Assembly (NCBI GenBank): GCA_963514095.1
Contig: OY741265.1
Location: 24,358,590-24,422,589, forward strand
Reading direction: 5' to 3'
Length of the DNA: 64,000 nt
Source of the DNA: Eutrigla gurnardus
Lineage: Eukaryota > Chordata > Actinopteri > Perciformes > Triglidae
The notes beneath the pieces are model-generated. The model did not search any database and was not told the origin of the DNA. It worked only from the letters and a program-made list of their open reading frames with translations. The position numbers were made by a program, and so were the translations under genes. Positions 27,513-38,831 of the stretch are shown piece by piece. Every line of letters begins with the position of its first letter. Position 1 is the first letter of the stretch.

Positions 27513-28204
27513 GAACGACGTGTTGTGTCAACAGTCCAATTAATTTACATGGACGCTGAAAGGCAGTGCTCGTGGTTCTTCCGAATCCCGCTTGAACCCG
27601 GCGTCCGACTGCAGAGCCCTGAAGCTCCGCGCCGGCTGCTGACGAAGGCGTTGTTAGCTCTTTTTAAATTCATACTTTATTAATATTGAACATGTTGTGT
27701 GACTAAATTGGTGCCTCTGGCTGGACACTCCAATAAACACAAGTGTCGGTCTTTGCAGGTGGATCTTACAAGGATAATGTGAACCTTGACACACTCTACG
27801 GTCACAATGAACAATTTGGTGAAAATTAATAAAGTAGCTGCAACAAACTCCTCCTATCAAATGAAAGACTATTGTGCAGGTTATCATTAAAAATTGAATC
27901 ACATTTGCAGAACCAGGGTGTATGTGTTTTTTAGCACAACCATGGTGAGCGTTTACATGTGCACTTTGGGACGGTTTTCCTTCTTATTGAAATAAAAATG
28001 TGCCAGTGACTAATCCAGAATAGTTATAATTTCACTCGTTGGTTATCCAATGTCATGGTTCTTTCAGCACCTTTTGAAGTCTATAAGCACTTAAAATGGC
28101 CCTGTGTAAACTAAACAAGGGAAAGGTTAGGAAAACACTGCATCTGTAAACTAACACTCAGCATTCTGGGGGAAACATAAATTACCCTGCGAGGAAGTGC
28201 AAAC

Positions 28205-28480
28205 ACAAGCACGGCGGCGTCTTCCGCCGCCGCTGCTTCCTGCGTGTATGCGAGATTAACCCCTGCCCCATTTACCATAGCAGAAGCCTATTAACCGCCT
28301 GGAAAGAGAATATATTTATCAGAGCCCTCTCCATTATTAATCAGCCCGGAGTTAAAAGTGAATATGTATCAGAGGAGCTGAATAAGGTTGAAACACGGTC
28401 TGGATTCTGAGGGTCCCACTGGGAGTATCAACAGTGCAGAGCCTTTTCAGCCCAAATCAGAGCAGAGAGAAGTATGACTT
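28205..28480. promoter_or_regulatory. Candidate regulatory block upstream of exon 4 (speculative)
   Basis: Non-repetitive sequence with cgccgccgctgcttcctg, ttattaatcagccc and similar homeodomain-type words. No repeat or reading frame explains it. The call is inference only. Confidence 0.18.
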
Positions 28481-28781
28481 TCATCTCCCTTGCTCCGTGG
28501 TCTCCACGGTTACGAGGCCTGTAATTATACATAGATTTGGAGGAGGGTAAGGGGGGGTTTATGTCCTAAAATGAATGTTCAGGAGGAGATGACACAGTTT
28601 TGAAGAAGTTGAAGCAGCGTTGAGATGCACAGCTTCCTATAGGAGTGTGATTCATGCCTTTCTGGCAGCACTCTCTCTCATTTTTATCATAGTCTGAGTG
28701 ATTATGGGAGCAGTGAGCCTTTCCCTGCAAGCTCTGTATTTACTCTATTTATTCTCTCCCTCTCCCTCTCTCTCTCTGCAG

Positions 28782-28937
28782 CCTGTGAGGTGGGTTTCTA
28801 CAAGCCGGTGGCGGGCGATGGCCCATGTGGTAAATGTCCTCAGCACAGCCACTCGGAGACCAGAGCTGCCCTCTCCTGCCCCTGTGACTCCAACTACTAT
28901 CGAGCGACGGACGACCCACCGGCAGCTCCATGCTCCC
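28782..28937 (+). CDS. epha8: epha8 exon 4: Cys-rich EGF-like segment
   Basis: The exon is 156 bp, phase 1 in and phase 1 out, and follows a long CT-rich acceptor ending gcag. It translates to a Cys-rich peptide starting (A)CEVGFYKP, with GPCGKCPQHSH and SCPCDSNYYRA, and ending APCS before the R codon shared with exon 5. This is the Eph EGF-like/Sushi-proximal signature, in which conserved Cys pairs stiffen the stalk after the ephrin-binding domain. The donor is C|gtaagc. The length matches the usual Eph exon 4. Confidence 0.93.
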
Positions 28938-29120
28938 GTAAGCATAAACACACAGTACACAAGGTCGCTCAATCCCACAGGCAGAACGTCTCAGATTCTG
29001 GAAGACATATGCCCACGCCCACAACAAACAACAGCAGTAATTCCAATTCCCCAAAATATAATCAACATTTTTAGACAGAACCTGTGAATGGACCTGAACG
29101 GCCATCTTTCCTTTCTCCAG

Positions 29121-29534
29121 GCCCTCCATCTGCTCCAGTAAATGTCATCTCCTCGGTCAATGGGACGTCCGTGAATTTAGAGTGGGATCGCCCTCTGGAT
29201 ACTGGAGGTCGCAGCGATCTGAAGTACAGCGTGTTGTGTCAGAAATGCTCTGGGGAAGGCGGCCCCTGTGAGGACTGTGCATCCTTCCCGGGAGGCACCA
29301 GTGGAGGGAAGGCAGGGGCGAGCATCGGGGTCGGAGGGATGGTGGAGCGCTTGGGCACTGCAGCGCTTCGGTTCATTCCCCGCCAGACGGGGCTGACGGA
29401 GCCATGGGTGACGGTGCTCAACCTGGTGGCTCACACCAACTACTCCTTCCGTCTCCTGGCTATGAACGCAGTGACGCACCTGAGCAACGAGCCATCCACT
29501 TATGCATTGGTCAACATCACAACGAACCAGGCAG
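29121..29534 (+). CDS. epha8: epha8 exon 5: first fibronectin III domain, with insertion
   Basis: The exon is 414 bp, phase 1 in and phase 1 out. It starts after ctccag and ends G|gtaggg. The translation begins RPPSAPVNVISSVNGTSVNL, continues EWDRPLDTGGRSDLKYSVLC and ends SFRLLAMNAVTHLSNEPSTY...VNITTNQA, a standard Eph FN3-1. The exon is about 78 bp longer than the usual 336 bp. The extra length is a Gly/Ser-rich stretch after CEDCA and before RFIPRQTGL. Reading frame and both splice sites stay intact, so this is a real protein insertion rather than an annotation slip. Intron 4 is only 183 bp. Confidence 0.92.
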
Positions 29535-30330
29535 GTAGGGTTCGGAACGATAACGTGCAATTTCTCACTGTGAAGGCTTTGGTGCATGCCACATATAGGC
29601 CTTATGGAAGTTAATAACCTATAACTTAACATGCAGAGGCCAGAAACACGACGTATCTGCTGGATGTGTAAATCATCAACTCTTTGTTAATAAGTGTGTT
29701 CACAACATGTTACAAAAAAGTTATTGCATTTTGTAACATCCGGGTGGCACAACCAGTGCTGCCAGTAGGATGCTATTCCATAGTACAAATAACAACCGCC
29801 TGCCCCCTTCGAAGCTACAGCATCTTACATTTTAGTTCCCATGTGTGAGAGAGATAACACATGACACTGCACTACATTCCAAAGACCAGCTGACAGGCCT
29901 AAAAAACAGAAACATCCAGCTAAATCATTGGCTACTATATAACCAAAAGTGCTACATTATGGGAAATATCTACTTTGTTGTACTTTGGACATTTTTTGTA
30001 ACCCATAAGACAAATGTATTTATTTATATTGTAATATTCTGCCTAGTATTACCTTTTGTTACTTAGCGGTGGATGGGATTCTTTGTGAATCAGCACCAGA
30101 AGATTTAAGATGTGAAGGCAATCACGCCTGAAGCTAATCTAAACATGTAGTTTGCTCTTTCATTCTTTTCTTTTTTTTTTTAAATGTAATTTATCAATAA
30201 AATAGTGTATATTCAAGCAGCCTGGTGTGTGCTGGCATCTTCATCTTATTGGATTACTGTAGTTTAGCCCCATTGTGCACGGGGTAGGCTATGGTGGGAC
30301 TGATGCTTTGGAGGCGCTTCTCCCTCTTCA

Positions 30331-30467
30331 CAATATGCAACAGCAACATTAATTCAGCACCCTCTGTCAATGGACAGCGACAAGTAGCGAACAGAGTGCC
30401 GTCCTAATCAGTGAATGTGTCGCTTTCCATTGACAGGGTGCTTAATTAATGTTGCTGTTGCATATTG
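30331..30467. repeat. 137-bp hairpin with about 50-bp arms
   Basis: The left arm (30331-30382) starts caatatgcaacagcaacatt. The right arm (30418-30467) ends aatgttgctgttgcatattg, its near-perfect reverse complement. A third partial copy in right-arm orientation occurs at about 30570-30611. Confidence 0.85.
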
Positions 30468-31230
30468 AGATCACATAGCTTTGTCTTGACCTATAGTTGA
30501 TGTATTGTCTTAAATTGATGAGTTTCACATTGTTTTTACTGATTAGGCGGGCACTCATTCCACTCTTTGTTGCTGTCCATTGACACAATTAATGTTGCTG
30601 TTGCATATTGGCTACATCATTTAGCTATATAATTTAGGTGGCTGTTGGATTGCAGGCCTGTTGGCTGGTCTGTAAAATACATCAAAGCTTTATTTATAAC
30701 GTTACCATTTAAATTATGCTCAAACCTGGTACCTGGTATTTCAGCAATGCAATTAAAGATCAGGCTAGACTTATTATAAGTATGACACTATTTTAATAAT
30801 CAGATTCCAGTGGTGGGTGCAAAGGATTGTACTTGAGTCATCCAAACATTTCCAATAACTTTAGAGCATTGTAAAGCCAAAACATTATTAAATTCGCAAC
30901 ATGATTTTCTTGAATTAAACATTTTGCTTCAATCCATATTTGTTGACATTTAGCCTTTCAAAAACTACGTCTCCACTGCCAGGCTGTGAGGCTGTGCATT
31001 TAGACAGCATTGAGCATTTTTCTGACTCGCATTAACATTTCCAATAACACTAAAATGTTAAAAAACAACCCAACGAAATTCAAAAAAATGTATTCAAGGT
31101 GCGTACAAGATTGTGGCACTTCTTCATAATCATATAATGTTCTCAGTTGTGAGCTATTATATTATAAAGAAAGCTCAAACGAATGCTGTGCATCCCAAAG
31201 TTTGTTCTCCACCAGATTGTTCAGCATTGC

Positions 31231-31231
<1 letters not shown>

Positions 31232-31261
<30 letters not shown>
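31232..31261. repeat. Poly-C run, 30 bp
   Basis: Thirty consecutive C. The Pro-rich open frames across it are artefacts, and the exact length is uncertain in any assembly. Confidence 0.95.
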
Positions 31262-31989
31262 AGCCCTCTGTCTTCTGATACAGGGAGCATCACACAGCAG
31301 GCTTGTTTGATGGTACGATGCAGAGAGAGAACAGGACCGGCAGCCGACCTGTCTAGAGAGTCAGCAGGTTGTGAGCTGATCTGTTGCCGGTCTAGTTCAC
31401 CGCTCCAATCTGTCCACCTCCTACTGCGAGTGGAGCCCTTCCATTAATTTAACGATACTCACGTTCAGAAGTCATTACGTGTCAACATAAAAGAGTCATT
31501 ATCAGGGCCACTTAATCCCTTCATTTCTGTCCCAGAACAGCATTTGACTACTAAACAGCAGATAAGAATGACAACGTCCCGTCGTGATGTGTATCTGAAG
31601 CCTGTTGCCTTTGATGATGAATGAAGTGTCTCTGACACGTTCTGGTTGGTAAAACACAATAGAAATGCATGTTTGGTGTTATGGGGAGGTGCAGTTTATG
31701 GGTCGTTGTTTCCCTTGGAGGAAAAACACGTTTTACACAGCTGCTGAATCTATTTTAGTTTGACTTGAGTATCGGTGTTTTTTTTGCACATCAACAGACA
31801 TGTTGGAAACGCATTGAAAACACGTCACTCAGCTCCAAAAACTCAGAAAAACTGTGAATAACTTAAAACCTATTTACTTATTTCTTACGTTAAGTGACTC
31901 CCTCAGGACTGTGCTTTATGCTCCAGGGTTTCCACTGGTAAGATTATTTTACAGTAAAATTGTTTTAAGACCATTAAGAAAGCAATTTA

Positions 31990-32749
31990 TACGACGGCTT
32001 AGTAGGGCCACTGTCGGAAAAAAAAAAAAAAATTGACCCGAGATCGGTGGGCAATATTCTGAGATTAAAAGTCACAAATTTGCTAGTTTTAAAATGGCAA
32101 ATTTGCGACTTTAAAACTAGCAAATTTGCGAGTTTTAAAGTGACAAATTTGCTAGTTTATTACGATGCTAACAACCGGCATTTATGCTAGCTAACTTCCC
32201 ATGAATGTAGCTTTTATCTTTCTAATTAATCCATCCCGTGTGTCAATGCTTTGCTAAGGTCCTTAGGGTGATGGCTCTTGATGGTTAGTGTTGGTTAATT
32301 TTATATGGGCCAAATTGTCATGTGTGTTTGTTGATCGGGTGGTTTGGCTAAGCTAGTGGTCATAGAGGAAGTAATCACGTAGCTTGACCCGGATGTTTGC
32401 CGTTGCTATGACAACAAGTGAAAACTACTGCTAGCTTAGGCAAACTACCTGCTCAATAAACACAAATAAGATGACAATTTGGCCCATATAAAATTAACCA
32501 ACAATAACCATCAACAGCCATTACCTTAAGGGCCTTAGCAAAGCGTCACACGTTGGGATGAATTAATTAGAAAGATAAAAGCGACATTCGGAAGCGAAGT
32601 TAGCTAGCATAAATGCAGGTTGTTAGCATCGTAATAAACTAGCAAATTTGCCACTTTAAAACTCGCAAATTTGCTAGTTTTAAAGTCGCACCTCTCTCGG
32701 CTCCGTTTTTTTTTTTTTTTTTCGACAGTGGCCCTAATACGCCGTCGTA
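31990..32749. mobile_element. Palindromic foldback MITE, copy 2 (complete, 6-bp TSD)
   Basis: The element is 760 bp. The left end is TACGACGG and the right end CCGTCGTA, followed inward by AGTAGGGCCACTGTCG and CGACAGTGGCCCTAATACG. AATTTA lies immediately outside both ends (31984-31989 and 32750-32755), a perfect 6-bp target-site duplication. The two halves are inverted copies throughout. No coding capacity is visible. It matches the truncated copy at 14216. Confidence 0.9.
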
Positions 32750-32879
32750 AATTTAAGATGTATTACTGGTAAAACAAATTGTAAAAAGGATGTGAAAGGA
32801 AATTGGAGTGAATGAACATTCAACTGAACATAGAACACATTACTGTGTGTACACAACAGTAATGTGTGTAGACCAGAAC

Positions 32880-35700
32880 ATTAATCTGAGCTCTTCTCCC
32901 TTGGTGACAATCTCCTCCTCTATGTTTTTGAGCTCAGTTAACTTTTCCTTGCAGACCCTCCTCAGAGCATTTGCCTTTGTTTTGAGCTGGGCCCCCCGAC
33001 TAACCTCAGCCTCTTGCAAACCTGTCTGGCCAGACTTTCAGAAACCTCTTGGAAGGTTTTCCTTTTCTTTTTTAGTTCCTCCCCTGTAGCCTTTTCTCCT
33101 GGCCCTGTGCATCAGACTCCTTCTTCCTTCTCTCCTGATTGACATGGACAAGGTACCTGGCCACAGAAGTCAGGAGTTCTTTTGTGAGGAGAAGCTTGGT
33201 AACCCCCGTGTAGGGGGACACAAGCCTGTCTGTCCTCCTACAAGCCTGTCTGTCCTCCTGCATGTTGCAAGTCTATGTCCTTGATCCAAGAAAAGCCTCC
33301 ACAGAAACCTATTCATGGGACAAAATTAACAGCTTCTGGCAAAAAGCCCAAAGCTTCGGATAGGGCTCGTAGAGGAGACCACACAAGAAGATGTCCAGGC
33401 CCATTTGTATCAGCAGGGAGGAACTCTGCCCTCGCAGGGCAATCATTATATCTTATGACCAACTTGCAATGTTATAATGATGCAGGAGGGAAGAGAAAAT
33501 GACAAAAGTAATCCACCCTCAAATATGATCCAACAAACAAAATGCACACAACAAATTGGAGAAAAGTCGTAGAGAAAAAAAGTACCAGAAAAAGTATCAC
33601 AATTAAGCATGAATTACTGAACAACAACACACTGCCTGTGGTTGCAGTACGTTGCTCAAAATTTCAAAATATTCCTGAGAGTAAACGGACCTCGTCCTGT
33701 TGTTCAAAGCTTGTTGCCGAACTATTCCTACCAGCAGGAAGATCTCCTGCCAGCTGTTTGTGGTGCAGAAATGTCTTACAAGACGTTTCATGGGTCTCTG
33801 AACATGACAGAAAGGTCCGGATACGCCATCTGCCTAACCGTTGGATATTTGAGGGGGCTGCACTTTTCTGACAATGTTTGACAGTCCCTGCATGCAATCC
33901 CTTCCAGACTCAAGGACTCTGAAGTCCCACTGAAGAACACTTTGCTGTTCTGGACATGGGGGATACGCCATAGAACATACAATAAAAGGATATTTGTTGC
34001 TTGCACCCTGACCATAATTTATACATTCACCTTTCTAAATTAGGCGACAACATTACCTTGAGGACTGACTCCACAACCAAGCCAATGTCAAGAGCCAGTT
34101 CTTCGTATTAGCTACATCTAGTTTGGTTAACTGCAGTGTAGTGATGTCCTGGAGGACGTCTCTCTTGACAGGGTCTAAGTAGTTGTTTGATCAAAAGACA
34201 ATCCCAAAAGTAAATGCAAGTCTGTATCCACATTTATTATAAAGTAACATTATCATAATTCTAATACACAAACAAAGGTTGAAGGTTTTACCTATTTATT
34301 AACACGCTGTACGCATCAATAAGGCCTAATCAGTAGTGACAAGAGTTCTGTAATGATAATGTGCACCCATATAAATCATTACCTTGATCAACTCGGCAAA
34401 GTCTTTTCCAGAGGAAAGACATCACTGGCTCCTCTGTTACCCCTTTTCCACCAACGCGAACCTAGTTCAAGAGCCGGGCCGGTGCCGTGCTGGTTCGCAG
34501 TTGGTTCAACTTGCGAACCGTTCGAGAACCTGTTTGCGTTTCCACCGGCTAGAGAGCCCAGAGAACCACGTCATTACGTCACTGTATACGTCTGAGGTTT
34601 CCCCGCAGCGCTAATTTCAAGCATAGCAGACATGTCTCTTCAGAAAAAGTGTTTATTTTGGGAAATAATACAATAACAATAAAATACACAAAATACTAAA
34701 ATCACAACATTTTTTAAAGTGTAGAACAGTGTGTGATCAATAGATAGATAGATAGTTGGATGTTTGTTCATCTGCAGGTTGGACCTCCGTTCAGTATCGC
34801 CGATGCCCGACAGCTCTACAAACACAAACCAGAGAACAGCGGTTTAATCACAAACGTGTCCACGACGCTGCAAACACAGATGTTAAGTCACGTTGGTAGT
34901 TGGTAACGTTTAGTTAACGGCAGTCAGAAAGTGGCATGCTAATGTTGTTGTTAGCAATATCACGCTAGCTGGCTAGCTAGCCGGTCAGCTTACATTACCC
35001 GAGGAAGCAAAGCCACTAGTTGCTGCTGTTACGAACGTAATCACTAGCTTGGTAAACTAAACAGAAATGTGTCGTCGGTTTGCAACGAGGTGAAACATTT
35101 TAAAAGTGAAACTTACCGGGAACAGTAACGTTTCCCCCGTTGCCTCGAGCGTTAACCCCGCCCCCAGCCCCTAACGTAAGCCGGGCCCTGTTCCAGCCCA
35201 GCAAAGAGTTGGGGCCGCTCGGGAACCAGTTTTCCAGGCCGAGAGCCGGCTCTTTGTCTGTGGAAACAGGAAGAACTGGTTCGCGATTGGGCACCGGCTC
35301 CGAACCGGCCCTCAAAATGCCTCGGTGGAAAAGGGGTATGTGTGATACTTCTTCAAAGGAGGGATTGAAGGTCCTGGCGACAGTCCTGTACAACTGCAGC
35401 TTGGCCGAGTTTCAGGGTTGCTTCTGTCGAGGGATTTTCTCCCAGGGTTTAGAAGTTTTTTTTTTCACAATATCCACATACTGGTGAAGTGATAGCCAAC
35501 CAATAAAGGATTGATGGTGAGTTTGGTGACAGCACTGTTGTCCTTCCTGCTGGTTTGCTGTGGAACAGCGTGTGCATGGCTTTCAAAGGTTTGTCCAGCT
35601 GACAAATGGAGAAGCCACTTTTTATTATTTATTATATATTATTTCATTTTTATTGGTGGAGTCCACAGCTCTCTGCAGCTGAGCAACCTCCATACTGTCC
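32880..35700 (-). pseudogene. Decayed coding-like block, unknown family
   Basis: On the minus strand several short frames look protein-like but are broken by stops and shifts. At 33263-32890 there are LLTSVARYLVHVNQERRKKE, KKRKTFQEVSESLARQVCKR and LKTKANALRRVCKEKLTELK (charged, coiled-coil-like). At 34015-33790 there is VRVQATNILLLYVLWRIPHV, then EGIACRDCQTLSEKCSPLKY. At about 35390-35340 there is YRTVARTFNPSFEEVSH. The 34440-35336 transposon interrupts it. I do not recognise the protein. An old transposon or retrocopy relic is possible, as is chance. Confidence 0.25.
34440..35336. mobile_element. MITE with TACCCCTTTTCCACC ends
   Basis: The 897-bp element has terminal inverted repeats CCCCTTTTCCACC and GGTGGAAAAGGGG, flanked by TA on both sides. 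GC-rich subterminal words gaaccgttcgagaacc and gcaccggctccgaaccgg follow, typical of a common fish family. The interior has gctagctggctagctagccg. No intact transposase is visible. Confidence 0.75.
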
Positions 35701-35849
35701 TGTTGAAAAAAACTTCAAATTCACATTGGGCCCATCCATTGAGATGGACAACAGGCTCTAGATGTCAATACTGACCGAACCTTAACTGTTTGTATTAGTG
35801 ACTCTTCGGGGGGAGTTCGTTTTGTTATAGCATAAACAATACAGTTGTT

Positions 35850-35871
35850 CCCCCCCCCCCCCCCCCCCCCC
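35850..35871. repeat. Poly-C run, 22 bp
   Basis: Twenty-two consecutive C, the second such run in intron 5. Confidence 0.95.
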
Positions 35872-36130
35872 AAACACATTGAAAAGCAAGGCTAAAGTTG
35901 ATGCAATTCTATAAAAGTAACTTTACTTCATAACCCAATCAATTTAAATATTTAGATGAAATGGGGAAAATTACTTTTCAACCCTTTCAGAACAGATCCC
36001 TGCATATTGTGCATTTGTAGAATATATGCAATTCCTTTGTATTTTTATATCAGATCCCAATCCTCTTTTCTTCCTGTAAAACAATAGGGGACGTGTGCTA
36101 GTACCAAACGATTTCAACCAGTGATATGAC

Positions 36131-36164
36131 ATCCATCCATCCATCCATCCATCCATCCATCCAT
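36131..36164. repeat. (ATCC)n microsatellite
   Basis: About eight ATCC units, possibly the remnant tail of a LINE on the minus strand. Confidence 0.95.
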
Positions 36165-38706
36165 CAATCTTCAACTTTTAGTGGTAATGGAGGTTTCGTG
36201 TGTAGCATTACAGTGCACAATTTTGTAGCAGTCCAATCAAATGCGAAGGCTTTGATTTAAATCCCACTGGTAACTGTTCATCGCTGAAATATTCCATTTC
36301 ATTGGGACTTTAAGACCTGTCAAACATGCATTTTACGCCCCAAAAAATTCAGATTACTGGATTTTAGTTTTTTAAGGACCTGCGAAAACCCTGTGCCAAG
36401 GGAGCCTGGCCACGCTTATTTCACACACTTGGCAGGGCACACTTGACATGCAAGCAACTACTAATCATTGACTTGTGGAGGTAGGGAGATAAAAAAAGAA
36501 ATGCTCTGTATGTTTTTCTCTGTGTGAGAAAAATGGTCATGTGGCATGAGATTGTGTGGAAAGGGTCAATTGCGGGAGTTAAAGCAGGCAGCCCTGGGTG
36601 TATATAGTAAAGAATGTGTTCACTTTGCTGGGAATCCAAGATGGCTCAAGTTGATATCATGTAGATGTCCTGAGCTAAAATCTGACCTTGAATCACTGTA
36701 AATTATCCAAAAGGAGAGAAATGGCACTGAAACACATTTTAGAAGATAAGAGAGAAACGTCGCCCGTGGCCATGTTGATAGCTCGGTGGAGTTTGAATTC
36801 AGTCATGGCCCTTCATCACTCATCTCTCTTCTCTTGCTGTCTCACTCTTACTGTCAAATTCAAAAGTGCCAAAATAACAATCTTTGGAGGAAATGTGCTG
36901 CCTCAACAACATTTTCTGCCGATAATCAAAAAGTGCTTGTGGCACATACACTTTGTTTCTATAAGGACCAGAATGAGTAACTGCCACTGTCAGCAAACAG
37001 TCCTGATGTCCAACTCTGACACTTCTGTGTTCCATACTGACTCTATAAACACAAAGAAACACCAACTATCTGCATTATGTCTAATGTTGCTGTAATCACA
37101 AGCCACCCATCCTGTGTGTTTGATTGGCTGGCACTTATTGTTACCTGCACTGAGGTTTTACATTTTTCAACTTTTAAAAGTAGAAAAAAGTTAGTATTTT
37201 TCTAGAGCAACTTCTGTCACTCCTGCAGCCAGTCCCTCATGTACCTTGATGTAGAAGAGTTCCCAGCAGGTAGAATACACTGGAATACAGCCAATAAATG
37301 AAAGGATTGATTAATAGTTTGGGTTGGTCCATGGGGTTTTAGTGTTGAAAGAGCAAATTTGTGTTGATTTTTGGTCAAGGACTCCCCAATGTGGCCTGCC
37401 ATCAAAGGCTGTACCGCCCATAGTGACGGACTCACACAGACTTTGCAATAGACCTCAGAGTTGGATAGAAAAGGATGGAGTTCAGTGCGACCGGTGAATA
37501 AAATTGAACACGTCGGACAGACGAGAGACTGATGTGGTCAGCATCCTGCAGCAGGTAAACCGCACAAAACTCTAAACTGGAACTTAGTTCCATCTGTGAC
37601 CTCGGCATTTCGTTCATTGCTCTGTAATTTGGCCACATATAGTTCACATTTAGTGAAGTAGACCACACAGATCTTCAAATTTATTTTCATGATCTCATAG
37701 ACATCGTTTGTCTGTCAAGATCATGAAATGTTTGCCTCGGCTGAAAGCAAGTTTTTAATTATTTTCGGCTGTCTTCCTTCGTTAGAACATATTTGTTAAA
37801 TCCATTGATGGAGTCGTGAAAGTGGCTGGGGAGCTCCCTCGAGATATTAGAGTGCAATGTTTTTTAGACAGTTGTGGGATCATAACGATACCTTTGACAT
37901 TAAAGGTTAATTTGTGATTTCACCTTATTTTCAGACTATTGTAGTACATTTAATTTTCAAACCTCATTTTTAGGGTGCAACAAGGTACACATATGACAGC
38001 ATTTATTTCCTGAGGAAAATATCAGTATTAACAATTTGTTTACTTTTAACCATCAAGGACATCTTCTGGCTTTGCAAAGTATGACTCCGATGCTTTAACA
38101 GCAAACTCAAAAGTAGCAGGATGTCATTGTAGTGTTGGGGGTAGCAGCATCACAAGCAGGGGCAATAATTAATTAACATAACATGCTGTTCCAATGTACC
38201 TTTGATATTTCTATTCTTAAAGTCAATCACTAGAATGCAGTAAAAAGTCCAAAATCCTCCTGATGTTGTGAGGTCTCAAGGTTGGCAGGTATATGTGGTG
38301 TATAACTGTGTCTCTACACACTGGAAAGGTGTGTTTGTATCCCCATTCCTACCTAATATTAAGTATAGTGGTGGCAAATAATTTCTAACTGCCTGGACAA
38401 ACAATGCTGTCCTGCTGTTTGAGGCTAGAGATAATAACAATGAGTTGCCATTTACAGTAGTTTCCAGGACTCTTTGGGACTGAAAACAGATGTCATTTAT
38501 ATCTGTCCAAATGATCTGAATTCAGAGATTTTAGAAAGATTGCACCGACTGAACACTGTACAATAAATGACTTATCATCCTGCTTGAAGGTATTTAAAGA
38601 AATGCAGCAGTTCCAGTGTAAACATGACTTACATGTAGGGTAATCTCCTTATATGTGGCGGCCATCGAGGAGCCACACCTTGAACTGACATCTGTTTCCT
38701 TTGCAG

Positions 38707-38831
38707 CCCCGTCCGAAGTGTTAGCGATCCGCCAGGAGAACGCCAGCCAGAACAGCGTGACTCTGATGTGGCACGAACCCGACCGGCCCAACGGAGTCAT
38801 CCTGGAGTACGACATCAAATACCATGAGAAG
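38707..38831 (+). CDS. epha8: epha8 exon 6: start of second fibronectin III domain
   Basis: The exon is 125 bp, phase 1 in and phase 0 out, the usual length for this Eph exon. It follows tttgcag and ends AAG|gtagtc. It encodes (A)PSEVLAIRQENASQNSVTL, then MWHEPDRPNGVILEYDIKYH and EK, the first half of FN3-2 with the conserved Trp and the PDRPNG turn. Confidence 0.93.

Larger units (their letters stand above)
1..28781 (+). other. Intron 3 of epha8 (partial, at least 28.8 kb)
   Basis: No open frame in this stretch resembles the roughly 220-residue ephrin-binding domain encoded by exon 3 of Eph genes, nor any other recognisable protein. I therefore read it as the 3' part of intron 3, which is often very long in Eph genes. 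It holds the repeats listed separately. The stretches 1.1-3.0, 5.6-7.8, 8.4-9.4, 10.1-11.5, 16.5-20.9 and 21.9-24.9 kb show no feature I can name beyond short simple repeats. Another gene hidden here, such as a non-coding RNA, cannot be excluded. Confidence 0.6.
29535..38706 (+). other. Intron 5 of epha8
   Basis: The intron is 9.2 kb. It holds a hairpin repeat (30331), a 30-bp poly-C run, the second palindromic foldback element (31990), a decayed coding-like block on the minus strand, and an inverted-repeat element (34440). Later come a 22-bp poly-C run and an ATCC microsatellite. From 36.2 to 38.7 kb I see nothing I can name. Confidence 0.8.

Noticed and set aside
1..28781. Search for epha8 exons 1-3 or a second gene
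   Set aside because: No frame shows the ephrin-binding domain or signal peptide, and no exon series joins to the phase-1 acceptor of exon 4.
28745..29632. Antisense frames of 77-151 codons opposite exons 4 and 5
   Set aside because: They are shadows of the strongly supported Eph exons on the + strand.
31113..31447. Pro-rich open frames
   Set aside because: They run through a 30-bp poly-C run, with no splice or conservation support.
35100..35487. Frames of about 100 codons on both strands
   Set aside because: They lie in the GC-rich end of the 34440-35336 MITE, where stop codons are scarce.
36688..37095. Plus-strand frame of 135 codons in intron 5
   Set aside because: No domain or family is recognised, and it is not in phase with neighbouring epha8 exons through any good splice sites.
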